Assembly (NCBI RefSeq): GCF_041358175.1
Contig: NZ_JBGKBE010000012.1
Coordinates: 1 to 64,000, forward strand
Source: Muriicola sp041358175
Lineage (GTDB): Bacteria > Bacteroidota > Bacteroidia > Flavobacteriales > Flavobacteriaceae
Direction: 5' to 3'
Length of the DNA: 64,000 bases
Under the pieces are notes generated by a model that was not told the origin of the DNA, did not search any database, and was given only the letters and a program-made list of their open reading frames with translations. This document shows positions 43,594-51,960 of the stretch, piece by piece (position 1 is the first letter of the stretch; each line of letters opens with the position of its first letter). The position numbers and the translations under genes were made by a program.

Positions 43594-44301
43594 TTATTTT
43601 GTCCCAAGGTTTAACACGTCTTTCATACTAAATACACCCTGTTTTCCCTGAATCCATTCTGCAGCCACCACTGCTCCCAGGGCAAACCCCTCACGATTAT
43701 AGGCCTTGTGCTTAATACTAATCTCATCCACGGTGCCAGAATAGGTTACGATATGAGTGCCGGGAACTTCTCCCTCTCGATGCGAATGAACTACGACGGT
43801 ATCCTCCCCTTTGCCATCGAGTTCCCACTTCTTGTAATCTGTGGCTTCTATAATCCCTTCAGCCAATGTAATCGCAGTGCCACTCGGAGCGTCCAGCTTG
43901 TGGATATGATGCGTTTCATCGATGGAGACCTTATAATTTTCTGAATTGGCAATTAAACCAGCCAGGAGCGTATTCAGTTCAAAGAAAATATTGACTCCAA
44001 GACTGAAATTGGAGGAATAGAGAAATGCGCCTTTTTTTTCCCTACAATATTCTTCTACTTCCTTATATCGGTTAAGCCAGCCCGTTGTTCCAGAGATAAC
44101 AGGAACTCCATTTGCCAGGCATCCCCTGATATTATCAACTGCAGATTCAGGGACGCTAAAATCTATGGCTACGTCGATGTCGCCGTAGTTTATTGTTGCA
44201 GTCTCCAGATCAACTCGGGCCACAATCTTATGCCCCCGTTTCATGCTGATCTGCTCGATCATTTTACCCATTTTTCCGTAACCCAGCAATGCAATATTCA
44301 C
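43594..44301 (-). CDS. dapB: 4-hydroxy-tetrahydrodipicolinate reductase
   Basis: This enzyme makes tetrahydrodipicolinate for lysine and diaminopimelate (cell wall) synthesis. The 235-residue protein has the short Bacteroidota form. Visible are the nucleotide-binding LLGYGKMGK at the N-terminus, DFSVPE (near 49), GTTGW (near 74), SSNFSLGVNIFFELN (near 99) and the active-site HHIHKLDAPSGTA (near 131). It begins with GTG at 44301; no ATG precedes the Rossmann start. It starts three bases after the DUF5683 stop and feeds lepB downstream. Confidence 0.95.
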   Translation of the reverse strand: MNIALLGYGKMGKMIEQISMKRGHKIVARVDLETATINYGDIDVAIDFSVPESAVDNIRGCLANGVPVISGTTGWLNRYKEVEEYCREKKGAFLYSSNFSLGVNIFFELNTLLAGLIANSENYKVSIDETHHIHKLDAPSGTAITLAEGIIEATDYKKWELDGKGEDTVVVHSHREGEVPGTHIVTYSGTVDEISIKHKAYNREGFALGAVVAAEWIQGKQGVFSMKDVLNLGTK

Positions 44302-44304
44302 AAG

Positions 44305-44937
44305 CTAAAATTTTATGGTTAAGGCTAGTCCGTAATTTGGGTCTGAGGTAATAGGATGGTATTCCAGATAGGGCTTGATATCCAGGCTGAGATCATCATC
44401 GACATTAAATTGCTGCAAATGTGCATCTACATTGGCATCAATGATATTAAAGGCATAAAGTCCGATCGTAATAAGCAAGGCGAGATCCCTGTCCCTCTGA
44501 TATCGTTCCTGTGCATCCTGCAGTGCTTCATCGGAAAGGTCCGGACTTCCGGGTACGATCCCACTGTTATTTACATCATAAAATTCATCATCTGTAAATC
44601 CTGCCCGCCTTCGTTTAAAGGCCGATCTGAACCGGTCGTACAAATCATCATTGTAGAGATAGGCGTAAACACCGGTTCCCAGGGCCCCATAAACAATTGG
44701 TACTTTCCAGTAGCGACGGTTGTAGATCTGTCCCAGTCCGGGTAAAATAGCCGAATAAAAGGCTGCTCGGCTGGGAGCAAGAGGATTTACATCCTTCTTT
44801 TCTATCTTCCCGTCAACAACGATGCCTTTTTCCTTTAAATCAGTTCGCAGGGAATCGGTATCCGTTTTTTTCTCCTGGGCACTGATCGCAGAAAAAATGC
44901 AGAAGAGGATAAGAAAAAAAAAAGACCGACTACTCAC
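44305..44937 (-). CDS. DUF5683 membrane protein
   Basis: The 210-residue protein has a signal peptide (residues 1-20, ending AISAQ), a polar linker, and the DUF5683 core: PSRAAFYSAILPGLGQIYNRRYWKVPIVYGALG, a second helix, and a C-terminal part with LALLITIGLYAFNIIDANVDAHL and beta segments. DUF5683 is widespread in Bacteroidota, membrane-associated and of unknown function. It starts with GTG and overlaps the end of parB by eight bases, so translation is coupled to ParB. Its position between chromosome segregation and diaminopimelate synthesis suggests an envelope role. Confidence 0.85.
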   Translation of the reverse strand: MSSRSFFFLILFCIFSAISAQEKKTDTDSLRTDLKEKGIVVDGKIEKKDVNPLAPSRAAFYSAILPGLGQIYNRRYWKVPIVYGALGTGVYAYLYNDDLYDRFRSAFKRRRAGFTDDEFYDVNNSGIVPGSPDLSDEALQDAQERYQRDRDLALLITIGLYAFNIIDANVDAHLQQFNVDDDLSLDIKPYLEYHPITSDPNYGLALTIKF

Positions 44938-45835
44938 CAGTAATGAGTTTAATGATTCTGTTTAAGTCTTCTTTAGAATTAAATGAAAGTGTCATTTTAC
45001 CCTTCTGATTATCCTGGGTATTCAGGGAGACATCTGTTTCTAGGTAGTGCGACAATGCAATTTCACTATTTAGGATAAAGAGGGATTTATCCGATTTTGA
45101 ACCAGCGGATTTTTTAGGAGATGCACCCTTGTTGTGATATTGCCTCACCAGTTCTTCCGTCTGACGCACAGACAATCCATTTTCAATGATCTGTTCGTAA
45201 ATGTCGAGCTGATCGGTTCTTTTGTCAATATTCACCAAAGCCCGGCCATGGCCCATGGAGATAAATCCATCTCTCATTCCGGTCTGGATAATTGGGTCTA
45301 AACGCAGTAAACGTAAATAATTCGTAATGGTTGATCGTTTTTTCCCTACCCGATCACTGAGTTTTTCCTGAGTGAGTTCAATCTCTTCGATCAATCGCTG
45401 ATAGGAGAGTGCAATCTCAATGGGGTCGAGGTCTTCCCGCTGGATATTTTCAACGAGCGCCATTTCCAGGGATTCCTGGTCATTCGCAATCCGGATATAG
45501 GACGGGATAGTCTCCAGTCCGACGAGTTTTGATGCCCGATATCGCCTTTCTCCCGATACCAGTTGGTACTTATTAAAATCCAGTTTCCGTACGGTAATTG
45601 GCTGGATCACCCCAAGTTCCCTGATCGAGGATGCGAGTTCCTGAAGGGCCTCATCATTAAAGTTAGATCTTGGCTGGAAGGGATTGACTTCTATTGCATC
45701 GAGTTCCAGCTCAACAATATTGCCTACTACCTTATCCGCGTTTTTATCTGTAACCGAATTGATGTCGTTTTCAGGATCTTTTAAGAGCGCAGATAAACCA
45801 CGGCCAAGGGCTTGTTTTTTTGTCGCTTTTGCCAT
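44930..45835 (-). CDS. parB: chromosome partitioning protein ParB
   Basis: The 301-residue DNA-binding CTP switch protein marks the origin region by spreading from parS sites. It has an N-terminal KKQALGRGLSALL (ParA-interacting), VNPFQPR and the CTP-binding GERRYRASKL (near 100), a helix-turn-helix (LTQEKLSDRVGKKRSTITNYLRLL) and a C-terminal dimer domain (about 250-301). The ATG at 45835 is used; a GTG codon one triplet upstream is possible. It overlaps the parA stop by one base (TGATG). No parS-like palindrome was found in the window. Confidence 0.96.
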   Translation of the reverse strand: MAKATKKQALGRGLSALLKDPENDINSVTDKNADKVVGNIVELELDAIEVNPFQPRSNFNDEALQELASSIRELGVIQPITVRKLDFNKYQLVSGERRYRASKLVGLETIPSYIRIANDQESLEMALVENIQREDLDPIEIALSYQRLIEEIELTQEKLSDRVGKKRSTITNYLRLLRLDPIIQTGMRDGFISMGHGRALVNIDKRTDQLDIYEQIIENGLSVRQTEELVRQYHNKGASPKKSAGSKSDKSLFILNSEIALSHYLETDVSLNTQDNQKGKMTLSFNSKEDLNRIIKLITGE

Positions 45836-46608
45836 CACACAGTCTCCTTATTCTTTTTGAGTAGCTCGTTTGCCATATTGAGGTAATTGGCGGCTCCTTT
45901 GCTACTTGCGTCATATTTGATAATGCTTTCCCCGTAACTTGGCGCTTCCCCAAGCCTTACATTTCTCTGGATAATAGTGTCGAATACCATTTCGGAGAAG
46001 TGTTTTTTAACTTCTTCCACTACCTGGTTAGACAGGCGCAGCCGTGCATCATACATGGTCAGCAGCATTCCTTCGATATCGAGGTCAGGATTGTGGATAC
46101 GCTGTACACTTTTTATGGTATTCAGCAGTTTTCCGAGGCCTTCGAGGGCAAAATATTCACATTGAATCGGGATGATCACCGAATCAGCCGCTGTAAGGGC
46201 ATTAAGCGTGAGTAATCCCAGGGAAGGAGCACAGTCGATTAGAATATAGTCGTACTCTTCTTTTAAATCCCTTATGGCCTTTTTCATCATGTATTCCCTG
46301 TCATCTTTGTCTACCAGCTCTATTTCGATCGCTACCAGGTCGATATGCGAAGGGATCAGGTCTACATTGGGGGAAGAAGTCTTTACTATGGTATCTTTTG
46401 CGGCCCGGGTATGCTCCAGCACCTGATAAGTACCAAGTTCCACTGAATCTACGTCTATTCCCAATCCGGAGGTTGCATTCGCCTGCGGATCTGCGTCGAT
46501 AAGAAGTACCTTTTTCTCCAAAACACCCAGAGAGGCAGCCAGGTTAACGGTGGTAGTGGTTTTCCCAACCCCACCCTTTTGGTTTGCAATCGCAATAATT
46601 TTGCCCAT
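45835..46608 (-). CDS. parA: chromosome partitioning ATPase ParA
   Basis: The 257-residue ParA/Soj ATPase works with ParB to move the chromosome origin. The deviant Walker A KGGVGKTTTTVNLA is at residues 10-23, followed by DADPQANATSGLG, DYILIDCAPSLGLLTLNAL and RNVRLGEAPSYGESI. Three ATG codons in a row (46614, 46611, 46608) allow a choice; 46608 gives the usual start MGKIIAIANQKGG. It heads a run of seven close or overlapping genes ending with DUF6122. Confidence 0.97.
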   Translation of the reverse strand: MGKIIAIANQKGGVGKTTTTVNLAASLGVLEKKVLLIDADPQANATSGLGIDVDSVELGTYQVLEHTRAAKDTIVKTSSPNVDLIPSHIDLVAIEIELVDKDDREYMMKKAIRDLKEEYDYILIDCAPSLGLLTLNALTAADSVIIPIQCEYFALEGLGKLLNTIKSVQRIHNPDLDIEGMLLTMYDARLRLSNQVVEEVKKHFSEMVFDTIIQRNVRLGEAPSYGESIIKYDASSKGAANYLNMANELLKKNKETV

Positions 46609-46740
46609 CATCATAGTAAGTTAGGGGTTAAAAATACGATTATTTGGTTAGCCAGAAAATGTATTTTGTTAACAGAAAGTGAATAACTTAGGGCTAAGCA
46701 ATCGCAATAATTGTTACAGTTCGGGCCTGATCCGGAATGA

Positions 46741-48888
46741 TTATTTTGCAGAATCCAAAAGTATTTCCAGAATCTGAATGGCAGCTTCGCTGATTTTTGT
46801 TCCGGGACCATAGACGGCCACGGCTCCGGCGTTAAAAAGGAAGTCGTAATCCTGTTTGGGAATAACTCCACCCACAATGACCATGATATCATCTCTGCCG
46901 TATTCCTTGAGGGCTTCAAGGACCTGGGGAACAAGTGTTTTATGTCCACCTGCCAAAGATGATACGCCAAGGATGTGCACATCGTTTTCTACTGCCTGTT
47001 TAGCCGCTTCTGCCGGTGTTTGAAACAGCGGACCAATATCTACGTCAAAGCCAAGATCGGCGTAGCCGGTGGCAACGACTTTTGCACCCCGATCGTGTCC
47101 GTCCTGCCCCATTTTTGCGATCATGATCCTGGGTCTGCGGCCGTCGTACTCGGCAAATTCGTCTGCCAGATTGCGCGCCTTCTTAAAGCTCTTATCATCT
47201 TTTATTTCCTTGGAATACACCCCTGAAAATGTTTGTATTTTTGCGTTGTAGCGGTTATAAATTTTCTCAAGGGCCTCACTGATCTCTCCTAAAGTTGCCC
47301 TTTTCCTTGCTGCATCTACCGCTAAATCTAGCAAATTATCCGCAGTTTCAGTTCCTTCCTGCTTCTTCTTTGCAGCAGCCGTAAGCCGATTGAGGGCAGA
47401 AACAACTTCTTTTTTATCCCGTTTGCTTTTTAGCTGTTCCAATCTGTTTATTTGCTGCCGGCGTACCTCGGCATTATCCACTTCAAGAATCTGCAGCATT
47501 TCCTCTTCTTCGAGCCTGTACTTATTTACCCCAACTATGATATCTTGTCCGCTGTCAATCCTCGCCTGCTTCTTAGCAGCGGCTTCTTCTATTCTCAACT
47601 TGGGGATGCCCTCTTCTATGGCCTTTGTCATCCCACCCAGGGACTCGACTTCCTCTATAAGTTTCCACGCTTTTTTTGCCAGTGCATCCGTAAGGTATTC
47701 CACATAGTAGGACCCCGCCCAGGGATCAACGGTTTTGGTGATTTTGGTTTCTTCCTGGAGATAGATTTGGGTGTTTCTTGCAATCCTTGCTGAAAAATCA
47801 GTTGGAAGGGCTATAGCCTCATCGAGCGCATTGGTATGCAGGCTTTGAGTACCTCCAAAAGCGGCCGCAGCGGCTTCAATGGTGGTCCGGGCGACGTTGT
47901 TAAAAGGGTCTTGTTCGGTAAGACTCCAGCCACTGGTCTGGCAATGGGTTCTAAGGGCCAGGGATTTAGGGTTTTGCGGGTTGAACTGCTTCACCAACTT
48001 GGCCCAAAGTACTCGTCCTGCCCGCATTTTGGCTATTTCCATAAAGTGGTTCATCCCGATTGCCCAGAAAAATGAAAGTCTGGGAGCGAAGGCATCGATG
48101 TCGAGCCCCGCCTTTAATCCGGTCCTGATGTATTCCAGCCCATCTGCCAAGGTATAAGCCAGCTCTATATCTGCTGTAGCTCCGGCTTCCTGCATGTGAT
48201 ATCCTGAAATGCTGATGCTGTTAAAACGGGGCATTAACCTGCTCGTATACTCAAAGATATCGGCGATGATCTGCATGGATGGTGCAGGGGGATAGATATA
48301 CGTATTCCGTACCATAAACTCTTTGAGAATATCATTCTGAATGGTCCCTGCGAGTTTTTCCGGGGATACACCCTGTTCTTCGGCAGCCACGATATAAAAG
48401 GCCATAATAGGCAGAACGGCCCCGTTCATAGTCATTGAGACCGACATCTCGTCGAGGGGAATGCCCTCAAAGAGAATCTTCATATCCTCTACAGAGTCTA
48501 TGGCGACTCCAGCCTTACCCACATCACCCTGAACTCTTTCGTGATCACTGTCATATCCCCTGTGTGTAGGGAGGTCAAAGGCAACCGAAAGTCCCTTTTG
48601 TCCTGCCTCAAGGTTCCTTCTGTAAAAGGCATTGCTCTCTTCGGCGGTGGAAAACCCGGCATATTGTCTTATGGTCCAGGGTCTTTGTACATACATGGTA
48701 GGATAAGGGCCTCTTAAATACGGCGGAATACCAGCGACATAGTTGAGATGCTGAAGCGAAGAAATATCCTTTGGTCGGAAACTGCCTTGAACTTCAATCC
48801 CCTCAGCAAATTTTGTTGATTTGCTACTGTCCTGAAGTTCAGGGTTCTCGTAAATTAATTGCAAATCCTTAAAATCTTTTCTACTCAT
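46741..48888 (-). CDS. mutB: methylmalonyl-CoA mutase large (catalytic) subunit
   Basis: This enzyme uses adenosylcobalamin to interconvert (R)-methylmalonyl-CoA and succinyl-CoA. The 715-residue protein starts at the ATG at 48888. The TIM barrel carries the CoA-binding RPWTIRQYAGFSTAEESNAF (near 80) and AFGGTQSLHTNALDEA (near 360). The C-terminal B12 domain has the base-off ligand motif GQDGHDRGAK with His598, then GPLFQTPAE and VIVGGVIPKQD. Length is typical. The start overlaps the small-subunit gene by eight bases, so the two are coupled in stoichiometric synthesis. Confidence 0.97.
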   Translation of the reverse strand: MSRKDFKDLQLIYENPELQDSSKSTKFAEGIEVQGSFRPKDISSLQHLNYVAGIPPYLRGPYPTMYVQRPWTIRQYAGFSTAEESNAFYRRNLEAGQKGLSVAFDLPTHRGYDSDHERVQGDVGKAGVAIDSVEDMKILFEGIPLDEMSVSMTMNGAVLPIMAFYIVAAEEQGVSPEKLAGTIQNDILKEFMVRNTYIYPPAPSMQIIADIFEYTSRLMPRFNSISISGYHMQEAGATADIELAYTLADGLEYIRTGLKAGLDIDAFAPRLSFFWAIGMNHFMEIAKMRAGRVLWAKLVKQFNPQNPKSLALRTHCQTSGWSLTEQDPFNNVARTTIEAAAAAFGGTQSLHTNALDEAIALPTDFSARIARNTQIYLQEETKITKTVDPWAGSYYVEYLTDALAKKAWKLIEEVESLGGMTKAIEEGIPKLRIEEAAAKKQARIDSGQDIIVGVNKYRLEEEEMLQILEVDNAEVRRQQINRLEQLKSKRDKKEVVSALNRLTAAAKKKQEGTETADNLLDLAVDAARKRATLGEISEALEKIYNRYNAKIQTFSGVYSKEIKDDKSFKKARNLADEFAEYDGRRPRIMIAKMGQDGHDRGAKVVATGYADLGFDVDIGPLFQTPAEAAKQAVENDVHILGVSSLAGGHKTLVPQVLEALKEYGRDDIMVIVGGVIPKQDYDFLFNAGAVAVYGPGTKISEAAIQILEILLDSAK

Positions 48889-50257
48889 CTTGCAGTCTCT
48901 TTTTTTCCAGGCTTTCCGAAAGCCTCTTTCCCAATAAAGGTTCAATCAGGGTTTTCTTCTGACTAAACTTCATAAAAGGTGACACTTCCAATTTGTCTTT
49001 CATGGTATCTCCTGGATTTTGGTAGCCATTAGAACCCACTAAGATCTCAGTCCCCTGATCGAAGCGTTCCTGCTCCCGGGTTGCCTGTTCTTTGATCTTA
49101 CGCTGAATGGTATGTTCTTTTAAAGCATGGAGTAAACCGCCGGAGGCTTCCAGTTCTTTAAATAGTGACAGGGCTTTCTCCGCCATCTGATGTGTTAACG
49201 ACTCAATGTAATACGCACCGTCTGACGGGTTGGAAACTGCTCCGAGATAACTCTCGTTTTTAAGTATCAATAACTGATTCCGGGCGATGCGTTCACCGAA
49301 CTCATTTTCTTTCTGATAAAGAGAGTCATAAGGTAAGTTGCATACGGTATCTGCCCCTCCGTTTACAGCTGCCATACATTCCATGGTCGTCCGCAAAAGA
49401 TTGGAATTGTACTCGAAAATTGTTTTATTTCTCTTACTGGGTTGTGCAACGATATGGCAATGCTCCGGTACGCCGTACTCCCTGGCAAGTGTTTTCCATA
49501 ATTGCCTGAGTGCCCTTAATTTGGCGATTTCGAAAAAGTAATTTGAATTGAGAGCAACTTTAAAAACCGGCACAGGGTAAGAGGAACCTGAGCTTCCCGT
49601 ACTTAAAAGATGAAGGTATTCATGGGCCTGGCCAAGCATATAAGCCAATTGTTGAACTCGGTTGGCCCCTGCATTCTGATAAAGACCTCCATCAATAGAA
49701 ATGGTTCCAATTCCTTCCAGTTCCCGGTTTAATCGTTGCCAGGAATCCAGATCTTCCTTCATGGATTTATGCCAATTTCCGCTCCGGGTAAATTGCCCGA
49801 TCACATCAAAATGTACAAATACAGAAGACTTATCACTTAATAGTTTCAGGGATTCAACCAAAGACTCCGGGTTAAATCCGAGCTCCAGATGTACGGGGGT
49901 TTTTTCCGTTTCGATCGACTTTAATAAGGTTTGAAGGTCACAGTCAGGAGAGCTAAGCTTAAAAATTATACTCTCCGCTCCTTTTTCTAAGGCTCTGAGC
50001 GCCTTTGAATTGGCGCTTTTGGAATCTGTGACAGATAGGTACTGTCCCACTTTCCATTCTGTTTCCGGAGTAATGCCATTTAGAGGAAGATTATCCAGGT
50101 CATCAGCACTATAAAATGGTTTTACCTTGATGTGATCAGGACTATCCCATACCAGGCTGTCATTGTAATCTTTCCCTTTCAGGCCATATTGGATATGCTG
50201 TTTCCAGGCTTTTGAGGTTGCTGGCGGGAAATTATAAAAATCATTCTTTTTGCTCAT
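48881..50257 (-). CDS. mutA: methylmalonyl-CoA mutase small (non-catalytic) subunit
   Basis: The 458-residue protein resembles the barrel domain of the large subunit (YHMQEAGA-like segment replaced by DGGLYQNAGANRVQQLAYMLGQA; AAVNGGADTVCNLPYDSLY in the CoA-facing region) but stops before any B12-binding domain. It is a shortened version of the small subunit found in Propionibacterium. It is non-catalytic and supports the large subunit as a heterodimer. The ATG at 50257 lies inside the 3' end of the ftsB-like gene (17-base overlap), and its end overlaps mutB by eight bases. Confidence 0.92.
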   Translation of the reverse strand: MSKKNDFYNFPPATSKAWKQHIQYGLKGKDYNDSLVWDSPDHIKVKPFYSADDLDNLPLNGITPETEWKVGQYLSVTDSKSANSKALRALEKGAESIIFKLSSPDCDLQTLLKSIETEKTPVHLELGFNPESLVESLKLLSDKSSVFVHFDVIGQFTRSGNWHKSMKEDLDSWQRLNRELEGIGTISIDGGLYQNAGANRVQQLAYMLGQAHEYLHLLSTGSSGSSYPVPVFKVALNSNYFFEIAKLRALRQLWKTLAREYGVPEHCHIVAQPSKRNKTIFEYNSNLLRTTMECMAAVNGGADTVCNLPYDSLYQKENEFGERIARNQLLILKNESYLGAVSNPSDGAYYIESLTHQMAEKALSLFKELEASGGLLHALKEHTIQRKIKEQATREQERFDQGTEILVGSNGYQNPGDTMKDKLEVSPFMKFSQKKTLIEPLLGKRLSESLEKKRLQDE

Positions 50258-50582
50258 CCTCCTTATTTTTAAGACTATCCTCATATTCAATGAGGTAAAT
50301 CTCTTCTTCTTTCTTTTTTAAATAATACTTTTCCCGGGCAAACTTTTCCAGTTCCTCCGGATCTGAAAGTTTTTCAAGAGTTTTTCTGTCCTTTTCTATC
50401 TCGTTCTTTAAAAATTCTTTCTGTTTTTCAAGAGTATTTATCTGTTTCTTTAATTCGAGATGGATCATAAGCGAATTTGTATCAAAGAAAACCATCCATA
50501 TCACGAATGCTGTGAGCACCACAACATAAAGGTTGGTGGCGATGGTAAACCATTTTTTCTCTCTCAATTTTTTTAATCCCAT
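50241..50582 (-). CDS. FtsB/DivIC-like septum formation protein
   Basis: The 113-residue bitopic membrane protein has a basic N-terminus, one membrane helix (about 13-35: FTIATNLYVVVLTAFVIWMVFF) and a coiled coil (about 40-80, rich in Leu/Lys/Glu) followed by LEKFAREKYYLKKKEEEIYLIEY, the hallmark of the FtsB/DivIC family. It works with FtsL and FtsQ in the divisome. It lies between udk (5-base gap) and mutA (17-base overlap), an odd mix of nucleotide salvage, division and propionate metabolism on one mRNA. Confidence 0.9.
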   Translation of the reverse strand: MGLKKLREKKWFTIATNLYVVVLTAFVIWMVFFDTNSLMIHLELKKQINTLEKQKEFLKNEIEKDRKTLEKLSDPEELEKFAREKYYLKKKEEEIYLIEYEDSLKNKEDEQKE

Positions 50583-50587
50583 TCGAA

Positions 50588-51196
50588 CTAATTCAGCTTG
50601 TCTGTAATGATGGTCCTTACGATATCAACGGCAACCGTATTGTACTTGTTGTTTGGGATGATAATGTCTGCGTACTCTTTGGTGGGTTCAATAAACTGAT
50701 CGTGCATTGGCTTCAATGTGTTTTGGTAGCGACTCAGCACTTCCTCCAGATCCCTTCCTCTCTCATGAATATCCCGTTTCAACCTCCTGATGAGCCGTTC
50801 ATCCGAATCGGCATGGACATAAATTTTAATGTCGAACATTTTTCTGATTTCAGGGTGGGTCAGGATCAGTATTCCTTCGACGATCATTACTTTCCTGGGA
50901 TGGGTTATAATGACATCTTTGGTCCTGTTGTGTTTAGGGAAAGAGTAAACAGGCTGATTAATAGGTTTGCCCTTTCGCAGTATTTCCAGATGCTTGCCCA
51001 ACAGATCAAAGTCTATGGCCCGGGGATGATCAAAATTGATCTTTGCTCTTTCCTCATAAGACAGATGTGAAAGATCGTTGTAATAAGAATCCTGGGAGAT
51101 CACCCCTACTTCTTCCTCAGGTATTTCATTGATGATCTGATTGACTACAGTAGTTTTGCCACAGCCCGTACCTCCTGCGATCCCTATGATGAGCAT
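50588..51196 (-). CDS. udk: uridine kinase
   Basis: This enzyme phosphorylates uridine and cytidine to the monophosphates for salvage. The 202-residue protein starts at ATG 51196 (an upstream start exists but puts 12 residues before the conserved opening). It has Walker A GIAGGTGCGKTTV at 5-17, SQDSYYNDLSHLSYEERAKINFDHPRAID, and a lid region RRLKRDIHERGRDLEEVL. It is the first gene of the udk-ftsB-mutA-mutB unit. The promoter element TATTTTTG lies 17 bases before the ATG. Confidence 0.95.
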   Translation of the reverse strand: MLIIGIAGGTGCGKTTVVNQIINEIPEEEVGVISQDSYYNDLSHLSYEERAKINFDHPRAIDFDLLGKHLEILRKGKPINQPVYSFPKHNRTKDVIITHPRKVMIVEGILILTHPEIRKMFDIKIYVHADSDERLIRRLKRDIHERGRDLEEVLSRYQNTLKPMHDQFIEPTKEYADIIIPNNKYNTVAVDIVRTIITDKLN

Positions 51197-51213
51197 TTTT
51201 GTGTTGTTTTGTT

Positions 51214-51221
51214 CAAAAATA
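51214..51221 (-). promoter_or_regulatory. -7 element of the udk-ftsB-mutA-mutB unit
   Basis: TATTTTTG on the minus strand, an exact TAnnTTTG match, 17 bases before the udk ATG at 51196. It also argues against the longer udk open frame starting at 51232. Confidence 0.5.
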
Positions 51222-51461
51222 CGGATTTGCATGTATACTTTATCCTCTCGTCAAAATCAATTTGCCCGGCATAATTACAAAGGATAGGGTTGTAAAAACA
51301 TGATCTCTGTCATATATTATAAAACAGGCAGGAATTACTTTTACTCCCAGGTTAAATCGTGTGAAAATCACCTCTGAAGATAGCGACAGAAATAATATTT
51401 TCCACGCTTTTATTTTTTGCATATATTTCCTTTCTGACAACTGTGAATTCAACCCTTAATT

Positions 51462-51947
51462 ATGGCTTCTAACTACAATGTCTCAGTAAATGAGACTTAT
51501 AAATTCTCTCTCCTCAAAACAGATGTGGAAAAGATGGATATCCTTCAGACCGAACCATCAAAATATCACATTTTAAAAAATAACCAGCCTTTTAACGCCG
51601 AAGTGGTTGCAAAAGATTTTCATCGTAAAATCTATAAGGTCAAAGTTAAGAGCGAAGTTTATGAGGTGGCCATATCCGACGAATTGGATCAGCAGATTTC
51701 CCGTATGGGCTTCTCTTTGGGATCTACCAAGAATATTACGGAGGTTCTGGCTCCTATGCCCGGACTTATCCTCGAGATTAGGGTAAAAGAGGGAGAGACG
51801 GTAGCTGAAGACACGCCATTACTTATCCTGGAAGCAATGAAAATGGAAAATGTCCTCACATCTCCAAGAGAAGGAGTAATAAAAAATATTTCAGTAAAGG
51901 TGGGGGAGACGGTCGATAAGAAACAACTACTCATTTCATACGCCTGA
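51462..51947 (+). CDS. biotin carboxyl carrier subunit of acyl-CoA carboxylase
   Basis: The 161-residue protein carries biotin for the carboxylase. The C-terminal biotinyl domain (about 93-161) has the signature LEAMKMENVL with biotinylated Lys127 and the flanking APMPGLILEIRVKEGE. The N-terminal 90 residues are a beta-rich region that likely docks to the partner subunits. With the next two genes it forms a three-gene acyl-CoA carboxylase, most likely propionyl-CoA carboxylase given methylmalonyl-CoA mutase next door. It is divergent from udk; the roughly 230-base spacer shows no clear gene. Confidence 0.92.
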   Translation: MASNYNVSVNETYKFSLLKTDVEKMDILQTEPSKYHILKNNQPFNAEVVAKDFHRKIYKVKVKSEVYEVAISDELDQQISRMGFSLGSTKNITEVLAPMPGLILEIRVKEGETVAEDTPLLILEAMKMENVLTSPREGVIKNISVKVGETVDKKQLLISYA

Positions 51948-51960
51948 AAAAATAAAGTAC

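Noticed and set aside
44930..46614. Search for parS sites near parAB
   Set aside because: I could not identify a 14-16 base palindrome of parS type by eye near the operon, so none is reported.
51240..51452. 70-codon minus-strand open frame between udk and the biotin carrier gene
   Set aside because: It lies in a divergent promoter spacer, has low-complexity composition and no family resemblance.
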